From: Nostoc flagelliforme FACHB-838
GTDB taxonomy: Bacteria > Cyanobacteriota > Cyanobacteriia > Cyanobacteriales > Nostocaceae
DNA length: 64,000 bases
Direction of reading: 5' to 3'
NCBI RefSeq assembly: GCF_014698065.1
Contig: NZ_JACJSI010000025.1
Span: 1-64,000, forward strand
Shown piece after piece: positions 17,857-27,189 of this stretch (positions are counted from its first letter, which is position 1; the number at the start of each line of letters is the position of its first letter). The position numbers and the translations under genes were made by a program. The notes below the pieces were generated by a model. It made no database searches and was not told the DNA's origin. It saw nothing but the letters and a program-made list of their open reading frames with translations.

Positions 17857-19125
17857 TTAAAGGAGCGATTGTAATCCCTTATTCTGTAATTTCTGCTCGA
17901 TATGCTGCATTTCTTCGATAGATTCTCCGGTAGCGATCGCATAAATTTCGGTGTAGATTTTTCCGTATTTAACCTTCTCTAAAGCCGACAGTATAATCAA
18001 GTCTTTGCGATCTAGTTCTGGTTTTAAGGTCACTAAAATTGAATCCAACGTCCCTTCCATGCGGTAGTCACTAGAATATTTACCTACTTCCTTTCCCAAC
18101 CCCAGTAAGGTATGACGCTGCAAACACAAAGGAGTTGAGCCATTGACTCGGAAATTGGCATCGATCGCATAAAATTCTCCGTCTCGATCTTCCAGGACAT
18201 CGAACCCAATCACGCCGAAATAACCCTGTTTGTGAGCATACTTACCAATGGCAGCAATCATCTCAAAGAACTTGCTCATGTCAGTATTGCGGTAGTCAAT
18301 CAGTCCCCCTAAATAGTTGCCTTCTGGTGTGACAAGTTGTCTAGTAGTACCGATGAGGGTTATCTCTCCCGCCTTGTTGACATAAAACTGTACACAGTAA
18401 TTCTGCACCTCATTCTTGACGAACTCTGAGACAATAATCGTATCCAGCAACTTAATATCAAGATATTTCCTGATTTCTTCAAGGCAGTAGTTCAAATCGC
18501 TGGGACTTTTGATGATATAAGTGCCTTCTCCTGAGAGTCCGTGCGATGTTTTGATTAAATAGGGGAATTGTGGTAATTGAATGTCTTCGAGATTAACTTG
18601 GTGCAGATTATAACTCTCGTATTTTGGACATTGCACACCCAATTCGGCTAAAGTTACTTTACTGAGCAAGCGGTAATGGGTGTCTGGATCAACAGCGTGT
18701 TTTTCAGGTTTGAGGTGATCAAAGGGGAATAGACTGATGAGTTTATCAAAAGCATCGCTGTGACTGAGGTCATCCAAATAAGTCGAGCAATCCATCATTT
18801 CAATACTGGAGTTGCTGAAGCCCAAATGCTCTTGCCAGTATTCAAGCAGCGGCTTTGGCGGCGTAATAATCACAATTCCGGGAATGCGATCGCCTAACAC
18901 AGCCAAATTTTTCCAAGGTTCTTTTTGGCAAATCTTATCAAAGGAGGTTTTGGTGGCTTCACTACTACCATCTTGAATAAAATGTTTTTTCCGGTTGGGA
19001 TAAGCAGCCCAACTCGCAGTTGCAGGGTAATTTAAAATAAACCCATAAGATGTATCTGTGATATCTTGAGCAAACAGATCAGAAAGAGTACTCCCTTGAA
19101 AATAATGAAAGTCGTATTTTGACAT
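17857..19125 (-). CDS. ATP-grasp ligase-like protein
   Basis: 422 aa. The C-terminal two-thirds is an ATP-grasp fold: lysine in PYLIKTSHGLSGEGTY (nucleotide-binding loop), acidic VSEFVKNEVQ, GVIGFDVLEDRDGEFYAIDANFRVNGST (metal-binding Asp and Asn of the family). The N-terminal third (Tyr/Asp-rich, with LGDRIPGIVIITPP) resembles pre-ATP-grasp domains of amide-bond-forming enzymes. It probably joins a carboxylate to an amine, but substrate and product are unknown. An isoaspartyl peptidase/asparaginase gene lies 192 bp upstream on the same strand and a methyltransferase follows after a terminator. Confidence 0.82.
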   Translation of the reverse strand: MSKYDFHYFQGSTLSDLFAQDITDTSYGFILNYPATASWAAYPNRKKHFIQDGSSEATKTSFDKICQKEPWKNLAVLGDRIPGIVIITPPKPLLEYWQEHLGFSNSSIEMMDCSTYLDDLSHSDAFDKLISLFPFDHLKPEKHAVDPDTHYRLLSKVTLAELGVQCPKYESYNLHQVNLEDIQLPQFPYLIKTSHGLSGEGTYIIKSPSDLNYCLEEIRKYLDIKLLDTIIVSEFVKNEVQNYCVQFYVNKAGEITLIGTTRQLVTPEGNYLGGLIDYRNTDMSKFFEMIAAIGKYAHKQGYFGVIGFDVLEDRDGEFYAIDANFRVNGSTPLCLQRHTLLGLGKEVGKYSSDYRMEGTLDSILVTLKPELDRKDLIILSALEKVKYGKIYTEIYAIATGESIEEMQHIEQKLQNKGLQSLL

Positions 19126-19271
19126 CTAATCCTCCGATAAACCGCAGATACAAAGATATGCAGTTGTTGATATTAAAGAAATTTTCTGAGTTTTCAATTA
19201 AGGCCAACTTCAAAAAATAAAGTTGTATATTATTTGAAAACTTAGATGTAATTTAGCTTCATTACTTCCGA

Positions 19272-19315
19272 ATTACCAATTCGTAATCGGCTACACCCCG
19301 CTACGAATTGGTATA
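19272..19315. repeat. palindrome with ACCAATTCGTA arms
   Basis: ACCAATTCGTA (19275-19285) and TACGAATTGGT (19302-19312) are perfect 11-bp inverted repeats around a 16-nt GC-rich centre. It ends about 3 bp past the stop of the asparaginase gene and shares the ATACCAATT terminal motif with the element at 13981. It may act as a transcript-end hairpin. Confidence 0.65.
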
Positions 19316-19317
19316 AG

Positions 19318-20190
19318 TTATTTCTTGGTAAAGACAGCTACCTTGTCTTGTCCTTCGGTCATATAAGCGCAAGCCATGTGTGATGAGTTATACGCCCAGC
19401 CAACGCGTCCTTGACGGTCTATGAGGATGCACCCAGCTTCACCTTTAACTTTAGAAACCAAAGTATCAATTGCCATCTGTGCTGCTTCATCTGGGTGTCT
19501 GTCTTCACTCAAGAAATCAATCGCAGTTTTAGCCAGAACTACGGGGATAATTGACTCGCCATCACCTGTTGTTGAGCAACCGCCGAATTTATTGTCAGCG
19601 TACAAGCCACAGCCAACAAGCGCAGTGTCACCGACGCGACCACTTTGCTGCTTCGTAGTACCGCCAGTTGAAGTGCCAGCAGCGAGGATGCCGCTAGTAT
19701 CCAAAGCCACACAACCTACAGTATTGGGGCGATCCACAACCTTTTGATCCTCCTTCCACTGCTGCCACTGTTCATCAGCTATCAAGTCTTCTTTTTTACA
19801 CATTTCGGCTCCATTGTCTGCGGCAAAGCGTTCTGCGCCTCGCGCCACTAGCAGCCTGGGTTTATCATCCATAATCTGTCGTGCTATGGAGATGGGATGA
19901 CGGATACCCTGAGCTGCTGCGATCGCTCCCCAACTTAATGAGCCTTCCATGATCGCCGCGTCTAACTCCACCTCTCCATCGCTGTTGAGAGTTGCGCCAA
20001 GACCAGCGTTAAATGTCTGGTCACTTTCGAGAACTCGAATAGCTGCTTCAACAGCTTCTGCGGCGCTACCTCCACTGATTAGCACTGCCCAACCAGCTTC
20101 TGCTGCTGCTGTGCAGCCGGCATTGTTGGCTGCAACTTTATCGTCTGTGATGGTTTTTGCCCCACCGTGAACAATGATGGTCGGTGTCAT
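19318..20190 (-). CDS. iaaA: isoaspartyl peptidase/L-asparaginase, Ntn-hydrolase (T2 family)
   Basis: 290 aa. It hydrolyses beta-aspartyl dipeptides and asparagine; in cyanobacteria this family finishes cyanophycin breakdown by splitting beta-Asp-Arg. The precursor is auto-cleaved to expose a threonine: the site is DRPNTVGCVALD, with Thr157 as nucleophile. The GNxG-type loops FNAGLGATLN and GGTTKQQSGRVGDTALVGCGLYAD are conserved. It starts 14 bp after the hflX stop on the same strand, so it is probably the second gene of an hflX-iaaA unit. Confidence 0.93.
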   Translation of the reverse strand: MTPTIIVHGGAKTITDDKVAANNAGCTAAAEAGWAVLISGGSAAEAVEAAIRVLESDQTFNAGLGATLNSDGEVELDAAIMEGSLSWGAIAAAQGIRHPISIARQIMDDKPRLLVARGAERFAADNGAEMCKKEDLIADEQWQQWKEDQKVVDRPNTVGCVALDTSGILAAGTSTGGTTKQQSGRVGDTALVGCGLYADNKFGGCSTTGDGESIIPVVLAKTAIDFLSEDRHPDEAAQMAIDTLVSKVKGEAGCILIDRQGRVGWAYNSSHMACAYMTEGQDKVAVFTKK

Positions 20191-20204
20191 ATAATTTCCT
20201 TGAG

Positions 20205-21893
20205 TTAGTATGAATTTTGTGGGACTGCAATCGCTTTAACTCTTTCGTCAATTAGTTGCAGCGATCGCATTTTGAAAGTCTCTAAACCCAAGCGCTGGCT
20301 TGCTGATATAAACACAGCTTCGGGATAATCCTGTTGAACTCTAGCCAAGGTTTCGCTATCTACTTGGTCAACCTTATTAAAAGCAACCAAACTTTTTTCT
20401 GGAATCCCAGGCATTTCTTCGAGTATTTCTAGGACACTCGCAATATGGCTTTCCCAAGCTGGATGGGACAAATCCACAACATGAATCATGGCCGAAGCCT
20501 CAACTACTTCCTCCAATGTGGCGCGAAACGCATCCATCAGTGGTGGCGGGAGTTCGTGAATAAACCCTACAGTATCTGTGAGCAGAATCGACCTGCGTTC
20601 TTGTGTTTCTGGTTTCGTAATTACTACCTTGCGGGTTGTTGGGTCAAGGGTAGCAAATAGTTGGTCTGCGGTGTAAACCTCTGCATTAGTTAACACATTT
20701 AGCAAAGTAGATTTACCAGCATTGGTATAGCCAACTAATGCCAGAACTGGAATTTCTTGCAGTTGTCGTTGTTGTCTAATACGGGCGCGATGTGCTTGTA
20801 ATTGGTTTACTTCTTCCTGTAGTTGAGCAATTCGCCGTTGAATTGTTCGCCGTTCCGTTTCTAGTTTTGTTTCACCAGGCCCTCGCGTACCAATCCCCGC
20901 ACCTAATCGAGACATCTCCTGGCCACGACCGCGTAGCCGAGGTAACATATATTCGAGTTGCGCTAGCTCTACTTGTAATTTACCTTCTTGAGTCCGAGCG
21001 CGTTGAGCGAAAATATCCAGAATTACTTCTGTGCGGTCTACAACTCGGATGCCAATTTCCTGTTCTAAGTTGCGGGCTTGAGATGCAGAAATATCTCGGT
21101 CAAAAACGATGAGATTAGCTCTTAGTTTTTGAGCCAAAAGGGTGATTTCTTCAATTTTTCCCTTACCCACCACTGTTTGGGGATGGGGGCGATCGCGCTT
21201 TTGCCGCATTGTATCAAGTACAATTCCTCCAGCACTTTCGACCAAACGTACTAGTTCTGCAAGTCCATCTTCAAACCGTTGGGCAGAAACATCTTCTGTT
21301 TGCACTCCTACCAGCAGCACCCTGTCTTGATCAGAGACAATTTCTTGAGATAGGAATATTCCATGCCCTGCTTCAGTAATTTCTCTCTCCCATTCTTCAA
21401 CTAAGACATCAAATTCTTCTTCGATTAGGTCATCCAAACTTAGAGGAGGTGAAATTACCCAAGGGCTTTCTGGATCGGGGAAAAGGTAAGTGAGGAAAGC
21501 TTCTTTTACTTGGCTATCAATGACAGTTAAGGTTACAAGAGCATCTAAACGCTGACGTGCGATCGCAATCAACGCTGCTTCATCAGGGGGTGCTGATTTC
21601 AATTGAGTAGCAACACAACGAATTCCGCTCAAGCGTTCCGCACTGCGTCGAGGTAATTCTTCAGGCGGAATCTGAGTTTGATGAGGTGTTCCTACAGCAA
21701 TTCGGATAATCTGTCCACGCCGATTTATATAACAACAAATCGGGTGATGAATTTTTTGACTGATTGTAGCTAATCCTTGAGCAAATTCTGGCGTAATTAA
21801 TCTATCTGCTGGTTGATTTTGCTCATAAAGCTGTTGCAGTTGTTTAATCTGACTAGCTTTGATGTTCTGAACATTGCCATAAATCTTTTGCAT
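20205..21893 (-). CDS. hflX: ribosome-associated GTPase HflX
   Basis: 562 aa; a GTPase that binds ribosomes and splits stalled ones. An N-terminal cyanobacterial extension (about 1-175) precedes the HflX nucleotide-binding-like domain (AGGIVLDTMRQKRDRPHPQTVVGKGKIEEI). The Gly-rich linker LGAGIGTRGPGETKLE comes next. The G domain then shows G1 GYTNAGKST, G3 DTVGF, and G4 NKVD. It is transcribed toward iaaA, which starts 14 bp downstream. Confidence 0.95.
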   Translation of the reverse strand: MQKIYGNVQNIKASQIKQLQQLYEQNQPADRLITPEFAQGLATISQKIHHPICCYINRRGQIIRIAVGTPHQTQIPPEELPRRSAERLSGIRCVATQLKSAPPDEAALIAIARQRLDALVTLTVIDSQVKEAFLTYLFPDPESPWVISPPLSLDDLIEEEFDVLVEEWEREITEAGHGIFLSQEIVSDQDRVLLVGVQTEDVSAQRFEDGLAELVRLVESAGGIVLDTMRQKRDRPHPQTVVGKGKIEEITLLAQKLRANLIVFDRDISASQARNLEQEIGIRVVDRTEVILDIFAQRARTQEGKLQVELAQLEYMLPRLRGRGQEMSRLGAGIGTRGPGETKLETERRTIQRRIAQLQEEVNQLQAHRARIRQQRQLQEIPVLALVGYTNAGKSTLLNVLTNAEVYTADQLFATLDPTTRKVVITKPETQERRSILLTDTVGFIHELPPPLMDAFRATLEEVVEASAMIHVVDLSHPAWESHIASVLEILEEMPGIPEKSLVAFNKVDQVDSETLARVQQDYPEAVFISASQRLGLETFKMRSLQLIDERVKAIAVPQNSY

Positions 21894-22070
21894 AAAAATA
21901 ATAATTTACAGGTTATTTTCATCTCTGTATATTTTCATTTTGGTCTTTTTAATTTTGATTTAATCTATCAACAGGAATAAGCAAGTTGGCTAGATAATTC
22001 TGTTAACATAAAGCTCTTATAAAATGGTTTATAGACCAATTGAGTGCTGTGATTTTAGGTACTAACTAAT

Positions 22071-22258
22071 CTCCCCGATCAAGCCTTAAAAAGGGGGGAA
22101 CCGAAATCAAAGTCCCCCAATTTATCGGGGAGCCAGTGCGGTCTTCTCCCAAAGGGAGAGGCTAGCGCCTTCTCTGCGAGAGGCTTCCGCCAACGCGGAG
22201 CGTCTCGTAGAGAAGGGGGTTTCCCCCATGAGCAACTGGCGTGGATTTAGGGGGATCT
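22071..22258. repeat. composite AAGGGGGG/GGATTTAGGGGGATCT repeat, interrupted
   Basis: It starts AAGCCTTAAAAAGGGGGG, contains AAGTCCCCCAATTTATCGGGG, and ends GGATTTAGGGGGATCTAAAA. The last two blocks are contiguous in the related copy at 27091-27168 but here are split by the foldback element at 22130-22242. It is one of at least four members of this family in the window. Confidence 0.75.
22130..22242. repeat. foldback repeat, GCCAGT/ACTGGC family, copy B (nested)
   Basis: Ends GAGCCAGTGCG (22130-22140) and GCAACTGGCGTG (22231-22242). The interior holds a TCTCCCAAAGGGAGA hairpin and a CGTCTCGTAGAGAAG motif. It interrupts the composite repeat around it, which shows that it inserted there. Confidence 0.75.
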
Positions 22259-22369
22259 AAAACGTTTTGCTACCAAGAACAAAACTTTTCAAACATCCTC
22301 TAAATTTCACTGTGGTTAACCCAGACACAACAGCAGAGGTGCAGAGAACATAGACTAGAAGCCGCTAAT

Positions 22370-23326
22370 TTACGTACAATTATTTTTCATTAGCCACCAA
22401 GAACGTAAATGTGCGATCGCTTCCTCTTTCTGTTTGGCTTCGACTTCAATCCACGGTACTTGGTAGTAAACGTTAGGCATATCGGTAATTAAATCGCTGT
22501 GTTTTCTGTCATTGAAAGCTTGCTCACCATTGGAAATATGAACTAATTGCCAATCTGGATTTGTCCAAGTTTCTCGCGCTGCATAAAACATCGATGCTAC
22601 ACTTGGATGATCGTAGCTATCTAAATTTTCGTGGCAAATATGGTGATGGGCATCAAATACCATCGGCACGCCAGCTTGCTGACATACTGCTAAAATTTCA
22701 TCGGCACTATAGGCGTATTCATCGTTTTCTAAAGTCAAGCGGCTTTTGATATTTTCTGGTAGTTCGGAAATTACTTTTACTAGTTTTTCAGTCCGTTGAG
22801 ATTTACCACCATGAATATTCATCAATGACCAAGGTGATCGAGGTAATCCCAGTAAGTCAAATATATGTCCATGTTCTGCTAAATTATTGATACTCGCTTG
22901 TACCACTTCGGGAGAATCAGAACTCAGCACTACATATTGATCTGGATGCAACACCATTCTGATGCTCAATGCATTTGCTCGTTCACCAATTGTTGCTAAA
23001 TCAGCGCTCATTGCCTCTAATATATTTGCGCCAATTTTATCTTCTAAGTCATTTAAGGGAAATAAATTAGAAGGCATCCGATAAAGCTGAATTTTATTCT
23101 GCTGACAAAAGGAGAGAGCATCATGTAAACGCTGTAAGTTATGCCGATACAGTTCACTCAGGGCACTTTGGCGATCGCTAAGGGAAAGTTTTAAGTATCG
23201 GGTGCGCGTTATTGTCCGAAAGCGCACTTGTTTGTCAGAGGTGATACAAACTAGCCCTAAATAGGGCGGTGCGCTTTTTTGGCACTGCTGTGCATTAGGT
23301 AAATTTTGAAATTCAATTACGCTCAT
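22370..23326 (-). CDS. uvsE: UV DNA damage endonuclease UvsE/UVDE
   Basis: 318 aa TIM-barrel nuclease that nicks DNA 5' to UV photoproducts. Family features include LGLVCITSD near the N-terminus, FRTITRTRYLKL, HNLQRLHDALSFC, YRMPSNLFPL, MVLHPDQYVVL, NIHGGKSQR, LTLENDEYAYS and VFDAHHHICH. The last three give the His, Glu and Asp metal ligands. Length matches the family. It is monocistronic. Useful in a sun-exposed cyanobacterium. Confidence 0.95.
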   Translation of the reverse strand: MSVIEFQNLPNAQQCQKSAPPYLGLVCITSDKQVRFRTITRTRYLKLSLSDRQSALSELYRHNLQRLHDALSFCQQNKIQLYRMPSNLFPLNDLEDKIGANILEAMSADLATIGERANALSIRMVLHPDQYVVLSSDSPEVVQASINNLAEHGHIFDLLGLPRSPWSLMNIHGGKSQRTEKLVKVISELPENIKSRLTLENDEYAYSADEILAVCQQAGVPMVFDAHHHICHENLDSYDHPSVASMFYAARETWTNPDWQLVHISNGEQAFNDRKHSDLITDMPNVYYQVPWIEVEAKQKEEAIAHLRSWWLMKNNCT

Positions 23327-23608
23327 TAACTAATACTAATTTTTACCTGTTTTGAGCCATTATTTAATTTAAACAAGTTTTCCCACTTGATTACAAGTAC
23401 CTAAAGAATGAAGTCCTAAGTCTTAGAGGGTTACAATTTTGCCGCTATGGCTTAGGTCAACTTCAACGAGAAAACAAGGTTTCAGCCGTGCACTGCGATC
23501 GCAGTTTTAAATTATTCCAAAGGTCATTTAAAACAGGTATAATTCCTCAAATTGCCTTTATTCCTGATTGTGCATTTATTGGGAGTATAACAGCGAAATC
23601 TTTTGTCT

Positions 23609-24595
23609 CTACTTATGTCTTCGTTGATGCCACTGCCAAGCATGGGTGATAATTTCGCTCACATTGGGATACTGAGGATGCCAACCTAATACTTTAGTTG
23701 CTTTGTCACTGCTGCCAACTAAAATCGGAGGGTCGCCTGGTCTGCGATCGCGTTCTTCTATTTTAATTTCTTTGCCTGTGACTTTTTTCGCAGTTTCTAT
23801 TACTTCTCTAACTGAAAAACCACTGCCATTTCCTAGATTAAATACTTCGCTTTCTCCACCTTTGAGCAGATATTCTAAACCTAAAATATGCGCTTGTGCC
23901 AAGTCATTCACATGAATATAATCGCGGATACAAGTACCATCTGGGGTAGGGTAATCAGTGCCGAAAATCAAAATGGATTCGCGCTTACCAAAAGCAGTTA
24001 GTAGTACTAGTGGTATAAGATGAGTTTCCGGCTCGTGGTCTTCACCCAACAATCCATTCGGTTCAGCACCTGCGGCGTTAAAATAGCGAAAACGTACAGA
24101 CTTCAAATTGTAGGCGGCATCAAAATCAGATAAAATTCGTTCTACCATCCACTTGCTAGTAGCATAAGGACTAATGGGATCTTGCGGATGCTCTTCGGTA
24201 AGGGGAACAAACTTTGGTACGCCGTAAAGAGCGCAAGTAGAAGAAAAGATAAATTTTTTAACAGATGCAGCAAGCATTGCTTCTAAAAGTGTCAGAGTGC
24301 CTGCAACATTATTTTGGTAATATTTAGCTGGGTCGGTAACAGATTCACCCACTGCAATATAAGCAGCAAAATGCATTACTGCCTCTATATTATGGGTTGA
24401 AAATATATTATCAAGTAAGGCGCGATCGCTCATATCCCCAACAATCAATTTTATCTGCAAAACTTCTTCTACAAGTTCTCGATGTCCGTTCGACAGATTA
24501 TCTAAAACGATTACCTCATAACCTGCATTTTTCAATGCTAGTACAGCATGAGAGCCAATGTATCCGGCTCCTCCCGTTACTAAAATAGTTGACAT
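23609..24595 (-). CDS. galE: UDP-glucose 4-epimerase
   Basis: 328 aa extended SDR that interconverts UDP-glucose and UDP-galactose. The NAD motif TGGAGYIGSH is at 7-16, the catalytic Ser/Thr is in FSSTCALYG, and YATSK holds the Tyr and Lys. The GalE-specific HFAAYIAVGESV, RYFNAAGA and DGTCIRDYIHVNDLA blocks are present. It supplies UDP-galactose to the mutase encoded at 27190-29628 and completes the Leloir set with galT and galK. It lies 81 bp downstream of the GH1-RmlD fusion gene, on the same strand. Confidence 0.96.
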   Translation of the reverse strand: MSTILVTGGAGYIGSHAVLALKNAGYEVIVLDNLSNGHRELVEEVLQIKLIVGDMSDRALLDNIFSTHNIEAVMHFAAYIAVGESVTDPAKYYQNNVAGTLTLLEAMLAASVKKFIFSSTCALYGVPKFVPLTEEHPQDPISPYATSKWMVERILSDFDAAYNLKSVRFRYFNAAGAEPNGLLGEDHEPETHLIPLVLLTAFGKRESILIFGTDYPTPDGTCIRDYIHVNDLAQAHILGLEYLLKGGESEVFNLGNGSGFSVREVIETAKKVTGKEIKIEERDRRPGDPPILVGSSDKATKVLGWHPQYPNVSEIITHAWQWHQRRHK

Positions 24596-24676
24596 AATTG
24601 GGTATTGTAAATAATTTTGAATTTTGAATTTTAGATTTTAGATTGAAATCCAATCCAAAATCTAAAATTTTTTGTA

Positions 24677-26884
24677 CTAATTTCTTTCTTCCAAGTAGCG
24701 AGAAATTGCACTGTCAAGGTGTGGCATTAATTCACCTCGATTGCTGCCAAGAACGCTGTAAGCTGGGCGGGCAGCAATTAAACCAAGTTCTTGTGTCGGA
24801 CGAGCAATTAGACTACTGACACTCACACCTGCTTTTTTCGCCACCAATCGGGCTAAGTCAGACCAAGCTATAGCACTTTTGTTAGCCAAATGCCACAAAC
24901 CGTTCTCGCCATCAATCAGCAAATCAAGGCTGGTATGGACAAGATCGGGTATGTATGTAGGCGAAATGATCGCATCTTCGGCTGCGACAAAAGTATTACC
25001 AGCAGCTAATTGCCGTAGGGCGATCGTGACAAAGTTGTAATCATCCCACGGGCCAAAAAATGCGCTGGTGCGAATCACTAGCGATGCCGGATGAGCCTGT
25101 AACACTAGCTTTTCTGCCAAAACTTTACTGCATCCATATACATTCAGGGGCGCAACGGTATCTGTTTCGACATAAGGATTAGACTCAGCACCATCGAACA
25201 CCAAATCTGAAGAGAAAGTTAGCAGCGCCACATTATGTTGAGCGCAAGCAGCAGCTAAAATCGCTGCCCCTTCAGCGTTTACCTTTAAACAAACATCGGG
25301 TTCGCGTTCGGCATCGTCTACCCGCACGTATCCCGCAGCGTTGACAACTGCCCACGGTTGCAACTCGGCAAGTACTTTATTAACAGAAGCAGGATTGGCA
25401 ATGTCCATATCTTGGCGTCTGAGCAGGCAATATGAAATTCCTCGCACTTCACACAACCGAGCAAAAGCCTGGCCTAGTGTTCCTGTGGCTCCAACGATCG
25501 CCAGGGGACGATTGGAAACAGGGGAGGAAAGCGGGGGAGATGGGAGCGATAGGCGACAACTGACTGCTGGGTATAATAGGCGCTCTTGCCGATGCCACCA
25601 TCCTGGTGTATCAAGCAGTGGATGATTGGGTTTATTTCCAGTAGCTAAATCTCGCACCATCTTGGCGATCGCTGTTTGTCTGGGACGGGGCGATCGCAAA
25701 TCGAACACGCCAGACTCGTAGTATCCTGCGGAGCGAGTCACTAAACTATTCCAATCGTAGCTGCCCAAAAGCGCCCAAACTGTTACAGCACGAACATCTG
25801 CGCCCTGATCTCGTAATTCTTGGGCTGCATTCCACACTTCATTGAGCCAGCGTAGCTGTTCCTCGCGGGTGCAACTCAGGTGAACTTCAGTGACAGCAAG
25901 GGGCAGTTTGTAGCGTTCCCATGTCTCTTTGAGCAATGTCCGCGGCCCTGCCAAACCCTCAGCACAAACTCGGACTGCTTCTACATCTGCATACTTATCC
26001 CGACCATTACCACCATGTGTCCAAGCTGGATAGTTTTCTAGGTTTTCATCTAAAAAGCGTTCGCTCGTCAGGTAATGGTTAATGCCGATAATGTCAGGCG
26101 GACAGGTATATTGCAAAAATTCTTCAAGTTCAGTCTTGCTGATACCACAGTCGCGTAAGTAACCCCACATTGAATGAGTTGGGTTGATTCGGCCACACAA
26201 TAAATCCAAACTCAACCAACGACGTTCGTTTTCTAGTTCTGCTTGATAAGACAGCTTTGGTGTACTATGAGTTTTACCCAAATCCTCAGTTTGTACGAGT
26301 TGGGCATTGGGGTTGACTTCCCGGATTGCCTGCATCGAAAGAGCGATCGCTTTACACTCTACTAACAAAGCACGGGCGAAAGTTAAATCGTCCTGTCCAT
26401 GAGGATACCAGTGACCGTACATCCCACTGAATCGTGCTGTTGTCAGTGGCTCGTTTATGGGTGTGTAATGTGTGAGCCAAGGATAGCGTTTTGCAACCGC
26501 AGCCGCAAAAACCGCTAGTTTCTCAGGAAATTCTGGATCTACTAAGCTGGTATCACGCGGCCCACTACCATGATGTACTAATCCCACAATTGGACAAATG
26601 CCGAGTTCGCGCAAGCGTCCCAGCCGTTCATCCGCCCACCACCAATCAGCATTCTCTAAACCATTGGGCGCTATTCGCTCCCAAATTACTGGATAACGAA
26701 TGGCGTTTATGCCTAGTTGGGCGAATAAATCTAGGTCATCCAAGCGGGTTGCATGACCATTACGTTCTAACTGGTCAAAATACTCTTCACCCACACGATT
26801 AACCGTACACTCTACACCAGCCCAAACTTCTAGAGGAAGTTTTGATTTAGGAGTATTGAGCGTCGAGTCGAAAGCAGAAGCCAT
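24677..26884 (-). CDS. fusion: GH1-like glycosidase + RmlD-type dTDP-4-dehydrorhamnose reductase
   Basis: 735 aa. Residues about 18-420 form a GH1-like TIM barrel, with acid/base Glu145 in TPINEP and a probable nucleophile Glu333 in LAVTEVHLS. A Pro/Ser linker (about 440-458) follows. Residues about 460-735 are an NAD(P)-dependent RmlD-like short-chain reductase, with IVGATGTLGQAF, FSSDLVFDG and YGCSKVLAEK (Tyr-x3-Lys). The glycosidase may release a sugar and the reductase may act on a nucleotide sugar, but a scaffold or sugar-sensing role is also possible. The gene precedes galE by 81 bp. Comparable fusions exist, as I recall, in some cyanobacteria and proteobacteria. Confidence 0.88.
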   Translation of the reverse strand: MASAFDSTLNTPKSKLPLEVWAGVECTVNRVGEEYFDQLERNGHATRLDDLDLFAQLGINAIRYPVIWERIAPNGLENADWWWADERLGRLRELGICPIVGLVHHGSGPRDTSLVDPEFPEKLAVFAAAVAKRYPWLTHYTPINEPLTTARFSGMYGHWYPHGQDDLTFARALLVECKAIALSMQAIREVNPNAQLVQTEDLGKTHSTPKLSYQAELENERRWLSLDLLCGRINPTHSMWGYLRDCGISKTELEEFLQYTCPPDIIGINHYLTSERFLDENLENYPAWTHGGNGRDKYADVEAVRVCAEGLAGPRTLLKETWERYKLPLAVTEVHLSCTREEQLRWLNEVWNAAQELRDQGADVRAVTVWALLGSYDWNSLVTRSAGYYESGVFDLRSPRPRQTAIAKMVRDLATGNKPNHPLLDTPGWWHRQERLLYPAVSCRLSLPSPPLSSPVSNRPLAIVGATGTLGQAFARLCEVRGISYCLLRRQDMDIANPASVNKVLAELQPWAVVNAAGYVRVDDAEREPDVCLKVNAEGAAILAAACAQHNVALLTFSSDLVFDGAESNPYVETDTVAPLNVYGCSKVLAEKLVLQAHPASLVIRTSAFFGPWDDYNFVTIALRQLAAGNTFVAAEDAIISPTYIPDLVHTSLDLLIDGENGLWHLANKSAIAWSDLARLVAKKAGVSVSSLIARPTQELGLIAARPAYSVLGSNRGELMPHLDSAISRYLEERN

Positions 26885-26940
26885 AATTTACAACTCAGGC
26901 TGATATTTTATTTGATGAGTTATTTTCGAGTTTTGTAGGG

Positions 26941-27015
26941 GAGCCAGTGCGTTGCGGGAGTTCCCGACGCTCGAGTACTCGCTAACGCTGCGCTATCCGT
27001 TGTAGCAACTGGCAT
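26941..27015. repeat. foldback repeat, GCCAGT/ACTGGC family, copy C
   Basis: Ends GAGCCAGTGCG (26941-26951) and GCAACTGGC (27005-27013). The first eleven bases and the GGGG before them match copy B. The interior is different (GGGAGTTCCC hairpin). Confidence 0.72.
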
Positions 27016-27090
27016 TGTATTATGCCGCAGGCTAACGCTCCATCCTAGTTTTTCGGTGCGTTAGGACTAGAGCGTGTTTTCAAAGTCCTA

Positions 27091-27168
27091 GATCCCCCCA
27101 ACCCCCCTTAAAAAGGGGGGCTAAGAATCTCTTAAAGTCCCCCTTTTTAAGGGGGATTTAGGGGGATC
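27091..27168. repeat. composite GATCCCCC.../...GGGGGATC palindromic repeat
   Basis: It opens with GATCCCCCCAACCCCCC, runs through AAAAAGGGGGG and AAGTCCCCCTTTTTAAGGGGG, and closes with ATTTAGGGGGATC. The outer ends and inner blocks are both inverted repeats. This is the uninterrupted relative of 22071-22258. Confidence 0.75.
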
Positions 27169-27189
27169 TAAAAACGAATTACGAATTAT

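Larger units (their letters stand above)
21894..22369. other. intergenic region dominated by nested repeats
   Basis: 476 bp between hflX and uvsE. The left part is AT-rich and should hold the hflX promoter. The rest is the composite repeat 22071-22258 with a foldback element inside it. No gene is seen. Confidence 0.5.
26885..27189. other. intergenic region made almost wholly of repeats
   Basis: 305 bp. It contains foldback copy C (26941-27015), a GTTAGGACTAGAGCG-type segment and the composite G-rich repeat 27091-27168. No gene. Confidence 0.5.
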
